DNA from: Curvibacter gracilis ATCC BAA-807
GTDB lineage: Bacteria; Pseudomonadota; Gammaproteobacteria; Burkholderiales; Burkholderiaceae_C
Reading direction: 5' to 3'
Assembly (NCBI RefSeq): GCF_000518645.1
Contig: NZ_JADZ01000011.1
Location: 62,001 to 126,000 of the forward strand
Length of the DNA: 64,000 nucleotides
Below the pieces are notes generated by a model that did not search any database, had not been told where the DNA came from, and saw only the letters and a program-made list of their open reading frames with translations. Positions 54,984 through 63,564 of the stretch are shown here, one piece after another. Position numbers and translations under genes: made by a program. The number at the start of each line of letters is the position of its first letter. The stretch's first letter is position 1.

Positions 54984-56330
54984 ATGTCCGCTGTTTTCAA
55001 TTTCACCTTCGTGCCCTGGTTCCGCTCGGTGGCACCCTACATCCACATGCACCGGGGCAAGACCTTTGTGGTCGGCATCGCGGGTGAGGCCATCGCGGCC
55101 GGCAAACTGCCGCACATCGCGCAAGATCTCGCGCTGATCCAGAGCATGGGCGTGAAGATCGTGCTGGTGCACGGCTTCCGCCCCCAGGTCAACGAACAAC
55201 TGCGGGCCAAGGGCCAGGAGCCGCGCTACTCCCACGGCATCCGCATCACCGACGAGATCGCCCTCGACTGCGCGCAAGAGGCCGCCGGCCAGTTGCGCTA
55301 CGAGATCGAGGCGGCCTTCAGCATGGGCCTGCCCAACACCCCGATGGCCGGCTCGACCGTGCGCATGATCTCGGGCAACTTCCTGACCGCCCGCCCGGTG
55401 GGCATCGTTGACGGCGTCGACTTCAAGCACTCGGGCCTGGTGCGCAAGGTCGATGTGGCCAGCATCCAGCGCTCGCTGGATTTCGGCGCCATGGTGCTGC
55501 TGTCGCCCTTTGGCTTCTCGCCCACCGGTGAAGCCTTCAACCTCAGCATGGAAGAAGTCGCCACCCGCGTGGCCACCGAGCTGCAGGCCGACAAGCTGAT
55601 CTTCCTGACCGAGGTGCCCGGCATCCGGCAGGACCCCCTGGCCCCCGAGGGCGAAGACAACCCCATCGACACCGAACTGCCCCTGGCCGCCGCCGAAAAG
55701 CTGCTGGCCCAGTTGCCCAAGCCGCAACAACCCACCGACACCGCCTTCTACCTGCAGCACTGCGTGCAGGCCTGCAAGGGCGGCGTCGAGCGCAGCCACA
55801 TCCTGCCCTTCGCGGTGGACGGCTCGCTGCTGCTGGAGGTCTATGTGCACGACGGCATCGGCACCATGGTGGTGGACGAAAAGCTCGAAGAACTGCGCGA
55901 AGCCACGGCCGACGACGTGGGCGGCATCCTGCAGCTCATCGAGCCCTTTGAAAAAGACGGCACCCTGGTCAAACGCAGCCGCACCGAGATCGAACGCGAC
56001 ATCGAGGCCTACAGCATCATCGACCACGATGGCGTGATCTTCGCCTGTGCCGCCCTCTACCCCTACCCCGAGGCCCGCACAGCCGAGATGGCCGCCGTGA
56101 CCGTCTCGCCCCAGAGCCAGGGCCAGGGCGATGGCGAAAAAATCCTCAAGCGCATCGAGCAGCGTGCCCGGGCCATGGGCTTGCAGAGCATTTTTGTGCT
56201 CACCACCCGCACCATGCACTGGTTCATCAAGCGCGGCTTCCAGCCCGTCGACCCCGACTGGCTGCCCGAGGCCCGCAAGCGCAAGTACAACTGGGACCGC
56301 AAGAGCCAGGTGCTGGTCAAGAAGCTCTGA
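54984..56330 (+). CDS. argA: N-acetylglutamate synthase (amino-acid N-acetyltransferase)
   Basis: A 448-residue ArgA. The N-terminal half is an amino-acid-kinase-like domain (FVVGIAGEAIAAGKLP, VKIVLVHGFRPQVN) that binds arginine as feedback inhibitor. The C-terminal half (residues about 300-440) is a GNAT domain, with the acetyl-CoA loop VSPQSQGQGDGEKIL. Its job is the first step of arginine synthesis. Length is normal. The downstream TPR gene follows after 49 bp. Confidence 0.93.
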   Translation: MSAVFNFTFVPWFRSVAPYIHMHRGKTFVVGIAGEAIAAGKLPHIAQDLALIQSMGVKIVLVHGFRPQVNEQLRAKGQEPRYSHGIRITDEIALDCAQEAAGQLRYEIEAAFSMGLPNTPMAGSTVRMISGNFLTARPVGIVDGVDFKHSGLVRKVDVASIQRSLDFGAMVLLSPFGFSPTGEAFNLSMEEVATRVATELQADKLIFLTEVPGIRQDPLAPEGEDNPIDTELPLAAAEKLLAQLPKPQQPTDTAFYLQHCVQACKGGVERSHILPFAVDGSLLLEVYVHDGIGTMVVDEKLEELREATADDVGGILQLIEPFEKDGTLVKRSRTEIERDIEAYSIIDHDGVIFACAALYPYPEARTAEMAAVTVSPQSQGQGDGEKILKRIEQRARAMGLQSIFVLTTRTMHWFIKRGFQPVDPDWLPEARKRKYNWDRKSQVLVKKL

Positions 56331-56379
56331 TCCTCGAATGCCGGCCCTGCGCGGTCCTGACTGAAACGCCCCCAACGCC

Positions 56380-58710
56380 ATGTCCACACCCAAATCCGGG
56401 ATCAAGCTCTTCGGAGCAGCCCCCTCTCTGCTGAAGCGCCCGGCTACTGCCACGCTCACCCCTGAGCAGCGTTTTGCCCAAGCTGTGGCGCTGCTGCGTG
56501 AAGGGCGCAGCATGGAGGCAGAAACAGCGCTCAAGTCACTGCTACAACAAGCCCCTCAACATTTTGACGCGCTGCAAATGCTCGGCATGCTGCATCTGAA
56601 GGGACAGCGCTGGGAAGCCGGTGTCGAAGCACTGCAAAGGGCCATTGCCCTGCACGACAGCTTCGCACCTGTCTACAACAACCTCAGCATCGGTCTGCGC
56701 GAGCTGGGGCGGGTGGAAGAGTCGCTCGCGGCCTCCGAACGAGCCCTGGCACTCAAGCCAGACTACCTGGAAGCCTGGATCAACAAGGGCAACACATTGC
56801 GCAGGTCCTACCGGTGGCCAGAAGCCCTGATTCACAGCGACGAAGCCTTGCGGCATCACCCTGACGAAGCCCGCCTGCTGCTGGGCAAAGGGCTGGCCCT
56901 GCAGGCGCTGGAGAGGCTCGAAGAATCTGCGGCGGTGCTCAGGCAAGCCCTCACACTGGACCCACAGCAAACGGAAGCCCACTATGCCTTGGGCGCCGTG
57001 CTTGAGGAGGCCGGCCAGCCACGTCTGGCGCTGGACTCTCTGGCCGTGGCGCTTGCCCAAGCGCCCCACCATGCGCGGGCATGGAACCTCAAAGGGCTTG
57101 CGCTACAGACACTTCGCCAACAAACAGCAGCGGACCAGGCCTACCGCCAGGCGATAGCGCTCGCACCGGAGGCCCCGGAAGCCCATGCCAACCTCGCAAC
57201 ACTGCTAGAGGAGCGGGGACTTTACGAACAGGCACTGGCCAGCTACCAGAAGGCGATCGCGCTGGGTGGCGAGCGCAAAGTGCTGATGCGCCATGTGGGC
57301 GACCTGCACGCGGCCTTTCGCCACCACCAACTCGCCGTAAAGACTTTTCGCGCCCTGTGCGCCATCGATCCAATGGCGGAGTTCGCCCAGGCCGGACTGC
57401 TGACCAATCAGATGCGCTGCTTCGACTGGAGCGATCTGGAGCTGCTACGCATGACGGTGCGGGACGGCCTGTTGGAGGGGCGGCATCGCCTGCTTCCATT
57501 TGACGCATTGACATGCTTTGACGACCTGTCGCTGCAACTGGAAGCTGCTCGCCAGGACGTCGCACGACTGCGGGCACCACGGCCTGTTTCGTGGAATGTG
57601 CCCACCATGGAACGCCAGCGTCTGCGCCTGGCCTACGTCTCAGGCGACTTTCACGACCACGCCACCATGCACCTGATGCAGGAGGTGTTCGAATGCCACA
57701 ATCGCGAACAATTTGAACTCATCGCCGTCACGATCGGTCCTCAACTGACCAGCGACCGGCTGGCCTGGATGAAGCACCATTTCGATCGGGTGATCGATGC
57801 AGGCGAGCTGGACGACGCCTCGCTGATCGACTCCCTGCGGGCCATGGAACTGGATTTGGCCGTCGATCTGAAAGGCCATACCCGTGACGCCCGATTTGAG
57901 GTGTTTCATCAACGGATCGCACCCATCCAGGTCAATTACCTCGGTCACCCGGGCACCACAGGCTCCGAATCCATGGATTTCATCCTGGGCGATGCGGTTG
58001 TGACGCCCCTGGAACATCAGCCCTTCTACACCGAGAAGATCTGGCAATTGCCCGGGTGCTATCAAGCCAACGCCCGACTGAATCCCGAAGCTTTGCCCCC
58101 CGCCCCGGCCCCCGCTGAGGAGGGCCTGCCGGCTCAGGGCTTCGTATTCTGTTGCTTCAACAATGGCTACAAGATCACCCCAGCGCTGTTCGACGTGTGG
58201 TGTGATCTGCTTCGAGCCGTCGATGGAAGTGTCCTTTGGCTGCTCGGCAACGAGCCCGATGCACAGATCCGTCTGCAGCAGGAAGCCAAATTGCGCGGCA
58301 TCGATGCAGAGCGACTGGTATTTGCCAAGCGCGAGTCGCGTGCCCGGCACCTGGCCAGACATGCCTTGGCCGACCTGTTCCTGGACACGCTACCCTATGG
58401 TGCGCATACCACCGCCAGTGACGCGCTACGCATGGGCGGTGTGATGATCACCTGCCAAGGCAACAGCTTTCCGGCCCGGGTAGGAGCGAGCCTGCTCACC
58501 ACCATCGGGTGCACAGATTTGATTGCTCACGATTTGGAACAGTATCGTCAACTGGCACTGGATCTGGCCCTGTCACCCCAACGACTGGCAGCAGCCCGAC
58601 AAAGAGTTCTGGATGGAGTACAGCACTCCACCTTGTTTGAACCCTTGGCATTCGCCAAAAAGTTGGAAGCGGCCTACCTCGCCATGCTGGACGCCCGGAA
58701 CAGCCACTGA
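56380..58710 (+). CDS. TPR-SPINDLY protein O-GlcNAc transferase-like
   Basis: A 776-residue glycosyltransferase. Residues about 30-330 contain nine or so TPR units, with the recurring pattern of LG-A-P-type helices; residues about 390-775 are the GT41 catalytic region (SPINDLY/OGT). Recognisable active-site segments are YVSGDFHDHATM, DLKGHTRDARFE, CFNNGYKITP and DTLPYGAHTTASDALRMG, the last matching the UDP-sugar binding of eukaryotic OGT. The protein is cytosolic. Its targets are unknown; protein-bound sugar transfer to flagellin is a possibility because cheZ is next. It uses codons with somewhat more A and T than neighbours. Confidence 0.85.
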   Translation: MSTPKSGIKLFGAAPSLLKRPATATLTPEQRFAQAVALLREGRSMEAETALKSLLQQAPQHFDALQMLGMLHLKGQRWEAGVEALQRAIALHDSFAPVYNNLSIGLRELGRVEESLAASERALALKPDYLEAWINKGNTLRRSYRWPEALIHSDEALRHHPDEARLLLGKGLALQALERLEESAAVLRQALTLDPQQTEAHYALGAVLEEAGQPRLALDSLAVALAQAPHHARAWNLKGLALQTLRQQTAADQAYRQAIALAPEAPEAHANLATLLEERGLYEQALASYQKAIALGGERKVLMRHVGDLHAAFRHHQLAVKTFRALCAIDPMAEFAQAGLLTNQMRCFDWSDLELLRMTVRDGLLEGRHRLLPFDALTCFDDLSLQLEAARQDVARLRAPRPVSWNVPTMERQRLRLAYVSGDFHDHATMHLMQEVFECHNREQFELIAVTIGPQLTSDRLAWMKHHFDRVIDAGELDDASLIDSLRAMELDLAVDLKGHTRDARFEVFHQRIAPIQVNYLGHPGTTGSESMDFILGDAVVTPLEHQPFYTEKIWQLPGCYQANARLNPEALPPAPAPAEEGLPAQGFVFCCFNNGYKITPALFDVWCDLLRAVDGSVLWLLGNEPDAQIRLQQEAKLRGIDAERLVFAKRESRARHLARHALADLFLDTLPYGAHTTASDALRMGGVMITCQGNSFPARVGASLLTTIGCTDLIAHDLEQYRQLALDLALSPQRLAAARQRVLDGVQHSTLFEPLAFAKKLEAAYLAMLDARNSH

Positions 58711-58817
58711 GCTTGGACAACGCGGCTCGGCTTGTCCTCGCAGCCCACAGACACGGCCTGCCGAGCTGTGCTTTTGCACCCCGGGGACTTTGCTGACATG
58801 CCTGCAGGGTTTTAAAG

Positions 58818-58840
58818 AAACCCCTGCGGGGTTTTCCCGG
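58818..58840 (+). terminator. Terminator-like hairpin downstream of the TPR-SPINDLY gene
   Basis: AAACCCC (58818-58824) and GGGGTTT (58828-58834) form a stem with a TGC loop, followed by TTCCC. It lies about 110 bp beyond the stop. The stretch 58711-58987 otherwise contains a TATATT -10-like hexamer at 58902-58907, a candidate cheZ promoter with a poor -35. Confidence 0.6.
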
Positions 58841-58987
58841 AAATTTGCGGCTTGGCATGGATCAGTGGCAGGAAATCACTGAAGCAGGGCTTAGGGCAGG
58901 CTATATTGTGAAAATTGTGACGAAAGTCTACAAATCCCGGTGTGACCAACCGCGTGCCCCCACGCAACAGCCCAGCCCCAACGCCCC

Positions 58988-59614
58988 ATGACCGACGACC
59001 ACGGACCTGAAATCGCCCACAACCAGGATGAAGTCGATGTCCACTTTCGCCTGGGCCAGCTCACCCGTCAGCTGCACGACTCGCTCAACGCCCTGGGCAT
59101 CGCTGACAAATTGCATGGCGCGGCCGAAGAACTGCCCGACGCCAAGAGCCGCCTGAGCTACATCGCCCGCCTGACCGGCGAGGCCGCCGAGAAGGTGCTG
59201 AACTCGGTCGACAAGACCAAGGCCGCACGTGAGCCGGTGGATGTGGAAACCCGCCGCCTGACCGAGCTGATCGAGCGCTATCCAGGCACCACCTTCACCG
59301 GCAAGGATTTGCTGACCTACCTGCACCTGGTCAGCCAGTCGAATGCCGCGATGGACGAGAACCTGACCGACATCATGATGGCGCAGGACTTCCACGACCT
59401 GACCGGACAAGTCATCGCGCGGGTGGTCAACCTGGCCTCCGACATCGAAAAGCAGTTGCTCGATCTGTTGGTCAGCACAGCCCCCGACGGCAGCACCAGC
59501 CATGCGCCAGCCACCAAGGACCTGCAAGGCCCGGTGGTGGAGGGCCAATCCAACCGCGAAGTGGTGACCAACCAGTCTCAGGTCGACGACCTGCTGGCCA
59601 GCCTGGGTTTCTGA
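58988..59614 (+). CDS. cheZ: Protein phosphatase CheZ
   Basis: A 208-residue phosphatase that dephosphorylates CheY-P in chemotaxis. The catalytic helix segment IMMAQDFHDLTGQVIARV contains the conserved Gln, and the C terminus QVDDLLASLGF is the CheY-binding peptide. Helical throughout, as in the family. It is the only core chemotaxis gene here; cheA, cheW and cheY are absent, so it is an orphan relative to its usual neighbours. The upstream TPR-SPINDLY gene is separated by 277 bp. Confidence 0.93.
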   Translation: MTDDHGPEIAHNQDEVDVHFRLGQLTRQLHDSLNALGIADKLHGAAEELPDAKSRLSYIARLTGEAAEKVLNSVDKTKAAREPVDVETRRLTELIERYPGTTFTGKDLLTYLHLVSQSNAAMDENLTDIMMAQDFHDLTGQVIARVVNLASDIEKQLLDLLVSTAPDGSTSHAPATKDLQGPVVEGQSNREVVTNQSQVDDLLASLGF

Positions 59615-59928
59615 ACACCCTCCAGGTGCTCGGGGGCGCCTGAGCGCTACGCCCGCCCCCTGCGACTCCCCATCGCCCGGGCTGCCACGGCCCTGAGGCA
59701 GCGCAAGCCCTTGGGCCACGCCCCATCGGCCTCCACACCCCCGTACTTTCCCGCACAGGTCAGGATTTGCCCCTGCGCCTGTCAGCTTTTGGCGCAGACG
59801 CCATGGCGATCTCTTTGAAGAATGCGCTCGTCCGATTCGCCGCTGCGGATCCGTCGCTGCGTCACGCAGGCCACCTTGCGTGAGGCCAGCACTGCGCGGG
59901 TCGGACGACGACCCCAAGGAGACATTTT
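59615..59928. other. Intergenic region between cheZ and the porin gene
   Basis: It holds a hairpin just after cheZ (CAGGTGC and GCGCCTG, about 59623-59643, one G-U pair) and the ribosome site of the porin (AAGGAG, 59916-59921). A 26-codon ATG frame at 59802 has no ribosome site. I see no other feature. Confidence 0.4.
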
Positions 59929-61314
59929 TTGATTCAAGCCCCCAACCGCCTGCGGCCCCTGCTCGGACTCGCGACCTTTGCCCTGATCAGCAGCCCCGTG
60001 CTGGCCCAGGACAGCTCCGCCGACAGCACCAACCCCGGTGCCACCGCCAGTGCCAAAACCGCCTGGCACACCGGCTATGCCCTGATCGACGACAGCCATC
60101 TGAGCCTGCACCTGCGCAACCTCTACAAGGCCGGCACCAGCACGCCCGATGCCAGCTTGCCGCCCAACTACCACACCTGGGTGCAGGCTTCGTCGCTGGA
60201 TTTCAGCAGCGGCTACTGGGCAGACACGATCGGCTTCGACCTGTCCTACGACACCGCGCTGAACATCAGCACCGGCACCGATGCCAGCGGCTTCACCGAC
60301 GGCACCCTGCCGCGCAACCCGGCCAGCTTCAGCCGCATCGGTGAACACGCCCTCAAGCTCAAATGGCAAGGCGGCGAGACGCACTTCAAGTCGCGCCTGG
60401 GCGTTCAGAAGGTGTCCAACATGGGCATGCTGCACGCGCGTGACAGCCGCGCCCTGGAAAAGCTCTACAGCGGCGCCCGCCTTGACGCCGAGCAAGGGGC
60501 CTGGAGCGGGCTGGTGGCCGTGGTGGATGCCAGCGTCGACCGCAACGAGACCTTCAAGCGCCGCTTCACGACCGCCAAAGGCACGGCCATCGACTACCTG
60601 GCCACCGCCCAGATCAAGTGGGAGCCGCAGAAGAACCGCTCGCTGCTGTACTTCGCCGGCGCCGCACCGCATTACGTGGCGCGCGAAGGCCTTGAAGGCG
60701 TCTGGCAGACCGACCCCACCCAGAAGGGCTCGCTCAAGGCCGAGGGCTTTCTGTACCACAACCGTGCCCTCAGCGTCTGGCAGCAGGAAAACGCCAATGC
60801 CCGCCGCGGCTTCGACCGCGATGCCTACCACGCTGCCGTGCGCCTCAGCGGCCAGGCCGACAAGACCCTGCTGCAAGGTGGCGCCACCTACACCCATGCG
60901 CCCAACAGCAACCCCAACGGCATGGGCTTCTTTGAGTACAACATCGCGCGCAACGCGGTGGGCCGCTTCGTCAGCCCGGCCTACAACGGGATGATCGACT
61001 ACATGTACCACCGCGAGCTGATGGTGTTCGGCACAGCCACCCAGCCATTGAACCGCGAGTTCAGCGTGGGTGCTGGTGCCTACTACGGCAGTGGCATGAA
61101 ATACAAGGGCGTGGACCTGGCGCACGGCGACGTGATGGTGTTCGTCGAATACAAGCCCAGTTTCTTGAAGGGCCTGCACACCGTGGTGGCCTACGACTGG
61201 TCGCGCAACTGGCGCGAAGTGCAAGGCGCTCCTGACGTCAGCCAGGGCCGGCAGCTCAATGCCAGCAAGACGGGTCCGATGATCCGCCTCGACTACCGCC
61301 ACGAATTCTTCTGA
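59929..61314 (+). CDS. OprD-family outer-membrane porin
   Basis: A 461-residue outer-membrane protein. A signal peptide (LRPLLGLATFALISSPVLA) is followed by an OprD-like strand pattern, e.g. AWHTGYALIDDSHLSLHLRNLYKAG and DFSSGYWADTIGFDLSYDTAL, and the aromatic C terminus YRHEFF for barrel assembly. The start is TTG at 59929 with AAGGAG seven bases upstream; no ATG begins before the signal peptide. It is followed after 18 bp by a secreted phosphatase, so these may be one operon. OprD porins pass amino acids, sugars or organic acids; the substrate here is unknown. Confidence 0.87.
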   Translation: MIQAPNRLRPLLGLATFALISSPVLAQDSSADSTNPGATASAKTAWHTGYALIDDSHLSLHLRNLYKAGTSTPDASLPPNYHTWVQASSLDFSSGYWADTIGFDLSYDTALNISTGTDASGFTDGTLPRNPASFSRIGEHALKLKWQGGETHFKSRLGVQKVSNMGMLHARDSRALEKLYSGARLDAEQGAWSGLVAVVDASVDRNETFKRRFTTAKGTAIDYLATAQIKWEPQKNRSLLYFAGAAPHYVAREGLEGVWQTDPTQKGSLKAEGFLYHNRALSVWQQENANARRGFDRDAYHAAVRLSGQADKTLLQGGATYTHAPNSNPNGMGFFEYNIARNAVGRFVSPAYNGMIDYMYHRELMVFGTATQPLNREFSVGAGAYYGSGMKYKGVDLAHGDVMVFVEYKPSFLKGLHTVVAYDWSRNWREVQGAPDVSQGRQLNASKTGPMIRLDYRHEFF

Positions 61315-61332
61315 CCCTGCCGGAGACTCCCC

Positions 61333-62148
61333 ATGATGCTCAAGAACATCCTGCGCCGCGTCTGCGGCCTGAGCCTGATCGCCCTGTGCTTCAGCGCCAC
61401 GGCGGCGCCCGCTGACAAATCGGACGAAGCCGAAGTCCACCTCTACCTGACCCGCCATGGCAAGACCATGCTCAATGTCTCCGACCGGGTGCAGGGCTGG
61501 TCGGATGCGGTTCTCACCCCCGAGGGCATTGCCGTGGCACAAGACCTGGGCCGCGGACTCAAGGACACGCGCTTTGCGGCCGTCTACAGCAGCGACAGCG
61601 GCCGCGCCATGGAAACCGCCCGCGTGGTGCAGCAGTTCAGTGGCCAGACCCAGTTGCCCTTGCAGATTGACTCGCGCCTGCGCGAGTTCAACTTCGGCAG
61701 CTACGAGGCCGACCTGAACAGCACCCTGTGGGACGATGCAGCCCGCTTCGACGGCCTGCCCATGGAAGCCTGGCTCAAGCAATTCACGCCCAAACGCTTC
61801 TCCAACACCGTGGCAGCCATGGACCGCCAGCGCGGCACCACCCATGGCAAGACCTGGCCGGCCGAAGACTACGCCACCATCAGCAAGCGCCTGATCGGCG
61901 GCTTGACCGACATCGCCAGCCAGCAGGCCCGCAAAGGCGGCGGCAAGGTGCTGGTGGTGTCGCACGGCCTGGCCATCGCGGCAGTGGTGGACGCCCTGGC
62001 GCCAGGCAACAACTACCCGCTGCACAAGCCCCTGGCCAACGCCAGCATCACCGAGGTCGTCTACCGCGGCGGCCGTTTCGAGGTGCTGACCTTCAACGAA
62101 TTGAAGTACGTCAAGGCCGGCCAGGCCGCCGCCAAGGGCACCCCTTAA
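61333..62148 (+). CDS. Exported histidine phosphatase family protein
   Basis: A 271-residue phosphatase. A signal peptide (LSLIALCFSATAAPA, cleavage near residue 25) precedes the catalytic RHG motif (LYLTRHGKTMLN, Arg41-His42). The second conserved His is in VVSHGLAIAAV. The family removes phosphate from sugar phosphates, phospho-proteins or phytate. Because it is exported, a periplasmic acid phosphatase role is likely. It lies between an OprD porin and an MFS transporter, fitting hydrolysis of a phosphorylated or glycosylated substrate before uptake. Confidence 0.85.
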   Translation: MMLKNILRRVCGLSLIALCFSATAAPADKSDEAEVHLYLTRHGKTMLNVSDRVQGWSDAVLTPEGIAVAQDLGRGLKDTRFAAVYSSDSGRAMETARVVQQFSGQTQLPLQIDSRLREFNFGSYEADLNSTLWDDAARFDGLPMEAWLKQFTPKRFSNTVAAMDRQRGTTHGKTWPAEDYATISKRLIGGLTDIASQQARKGGGKVLVVSHGLAIAAVVDALAPGNNYPLHKPLANASITEVVYRGGRFEVLTFNELKYVKAGQAAAKGTP

Positions 62149-62250
62149 GTCAGTCCAGCGCCCTGTACAGCGCCCTGCCCTGCGCTCTTCGCCTGGCCCC
62201 GCCCCGGGGCCAGGCCTCGACGCGCCCCCCTCATACCCCCCCACACCCCC

Positions 62251-63519
62251 ATGACCACTGCCCCACGCGCCCCCGACACCCCGCTGCCCGGGCGCACCGC
62301 CCCGGCGCGCGCCTCACGCCGCTTCATCGCCCTGTACGGGCTGGCCACCTTCGGCTTCTGGATGGCCGTGATGACACCGGTCATCGTCACCATGGCCCTC
62401 AAGGTGAACCAGTTGGCCCCCGACAGCAAAGAGTCCACCCTGGCCTGGGTGCTGGGCATCGGCGCCTTCGTGGCCATGATCGCCAACCCCGTGGCCGGCC
62501 TGTTCAGCGACCGCACGCGCTCACGCTTCGGCATGCGCCGCCCCTGGCTGGTGGGCGGGGCCCTGCTGGGCCTGGCGGGCCTGGCCATCGTGGCCGTCAG
62601 CCCCACGGTGTGGCTGCTGATGCTGGGCTGGTCGCTGGCTCAGTTGGCCTACAACGCCGTGCTGGCCGCCCTGATGGCCTTGATGCCCGACCAGATTCCC
62701 GAATCCCAGCGCGGCGCCGTCGGCGGCCTGCTGGGCATGTGCATGCCCGCCGGCATCCTGGCCGGGGTGTACGTGGCCCAGGAGGCCAGCAGCCTGGCCC
62801 AGATGTTTCTGCTGCCCGCCGGCCTGTTCACCATTTTCGTGCTGCTGCTGTGCGCCGGCATGCGCGACCGCATGGCCCCCGCACAGGCGCCCGAGGCGAT
62901 GAGCCTGGCGGGCTTTGCCCGCAGCTTCCTGATCAGCCCGAAGGGCGCCGGTGACTTTCTGTGGGCCTTTGTGAGCCGCTTCATGCTGCTGCTGGGCATC
63001 GCCACCCTGATGACCTACCAGGTGTTCTACATGCTCGACAAACTGGGCGTCAGCACCGAGGCCGTGCCCGACATGATGTTCCGCTCCACCTTGGTGTCAT
63101 CCATCACCATCGTGCTGTCCAGCCTGGCCAGCGGCTGGCTCAGCGACCGCAGCGGGCGACGCAAGGCCTTTGTGCTGATGGCCGCTCTGATCTATGCGGC
63201 CGGCCTGCTGGTCATCGGCCTGGCCCATGACTTCAATGGCCTTTTGCTGGGCGTGGGCGTGTGTGGCCTGGGCCAGGGCATGTATGTGGCCGTCGACCTG
63301 GCCCTGGTGACCGAGGTGCTGCCCAACCCCGACGAGGCCGCCAAAGACCTGGGCCTGTTCAACCTGGCCAGCGCCATGCCGCAATCCGTGGCTCCCATGA
63401 TCGCGCCGCTGTTCCTGGCCCTGGGTGGCCCGCAGAACTACAGCGCGCTGTTCACCGCGGCAGCCGTCTTTGCCCTGGTGGGTGCGCTGGCCGTGTTGCC
63501 CATCCGCAAGGTGCGCTGA
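62251..63519 (+). CDS. MFS transporter, probably sugar-type
   Basis: A 422-residue inner-membrane transporter with about 12 predicted helices. The loop 2-3 motif GLFSDRTRSRFGMRRPWLVG resembles GPH/SUC-type sugar:cation symporters, and a second copy in the C half reads GWLSDRSGRRKAF. It follows the histidine phosphatase by about 100 bp and precedes a GH3 glycosidase by 45 bp in the same direction, which suggests uptake of a glycoside or its sugar. Confidence 0.85.
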   Translation: MTTAPRAPDTPLPGRTAPARASRRFIALYGLATFGFWMAVMTPVIVTMALKVNQLAPDSKESTLAWVLGIGAFVAMIANPVAGLFSDRTRSRFGMRRPWLVGGALLGLAGLAIVAVSPTVWLLMLGWSLAQLAYNAVLAALMALMPDQIPESQRGAVGGLLGMCMPAGILAGVYVAQEASSLAQMFLLPAGLFTIFVLLLCAGMRDRMAPAQAPEAMSLAGFARSFLISPKGAGDFLWAFVSRFMLLLGIATLMTYQVFYMLDKLGVSTEAVPDMMFRSTLVSSITIVLSSLASGWLSDRSGRRKAFVLMAALIYAAGLLVIGLAHDFNGLLLGVGVCGLGQGMYVAVDLALVTEVLPNPDEAAKDLGLFNLASAMPQSVAPMIAPLFLALGGPQNYSALFTAAAVFALVGALAVLPIRKVR

Positions 63520-63564
63520 GCACGTCGCCCTCTTCAACAGAATCCTTCGACAGACCTCTCTCCC

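Noticed and set aside
59802-59882. A 26-codon ORF starting MAISLKNALVRF before the porin gene
   Set aside because: No ribosome site precedes it and the sequence has no further support.
59782-62244. Long open frame opposite the porin and phosphatase genes
   Set aside because: No motif; the plus-strand genes have signal peptides, RHG and OprD features.
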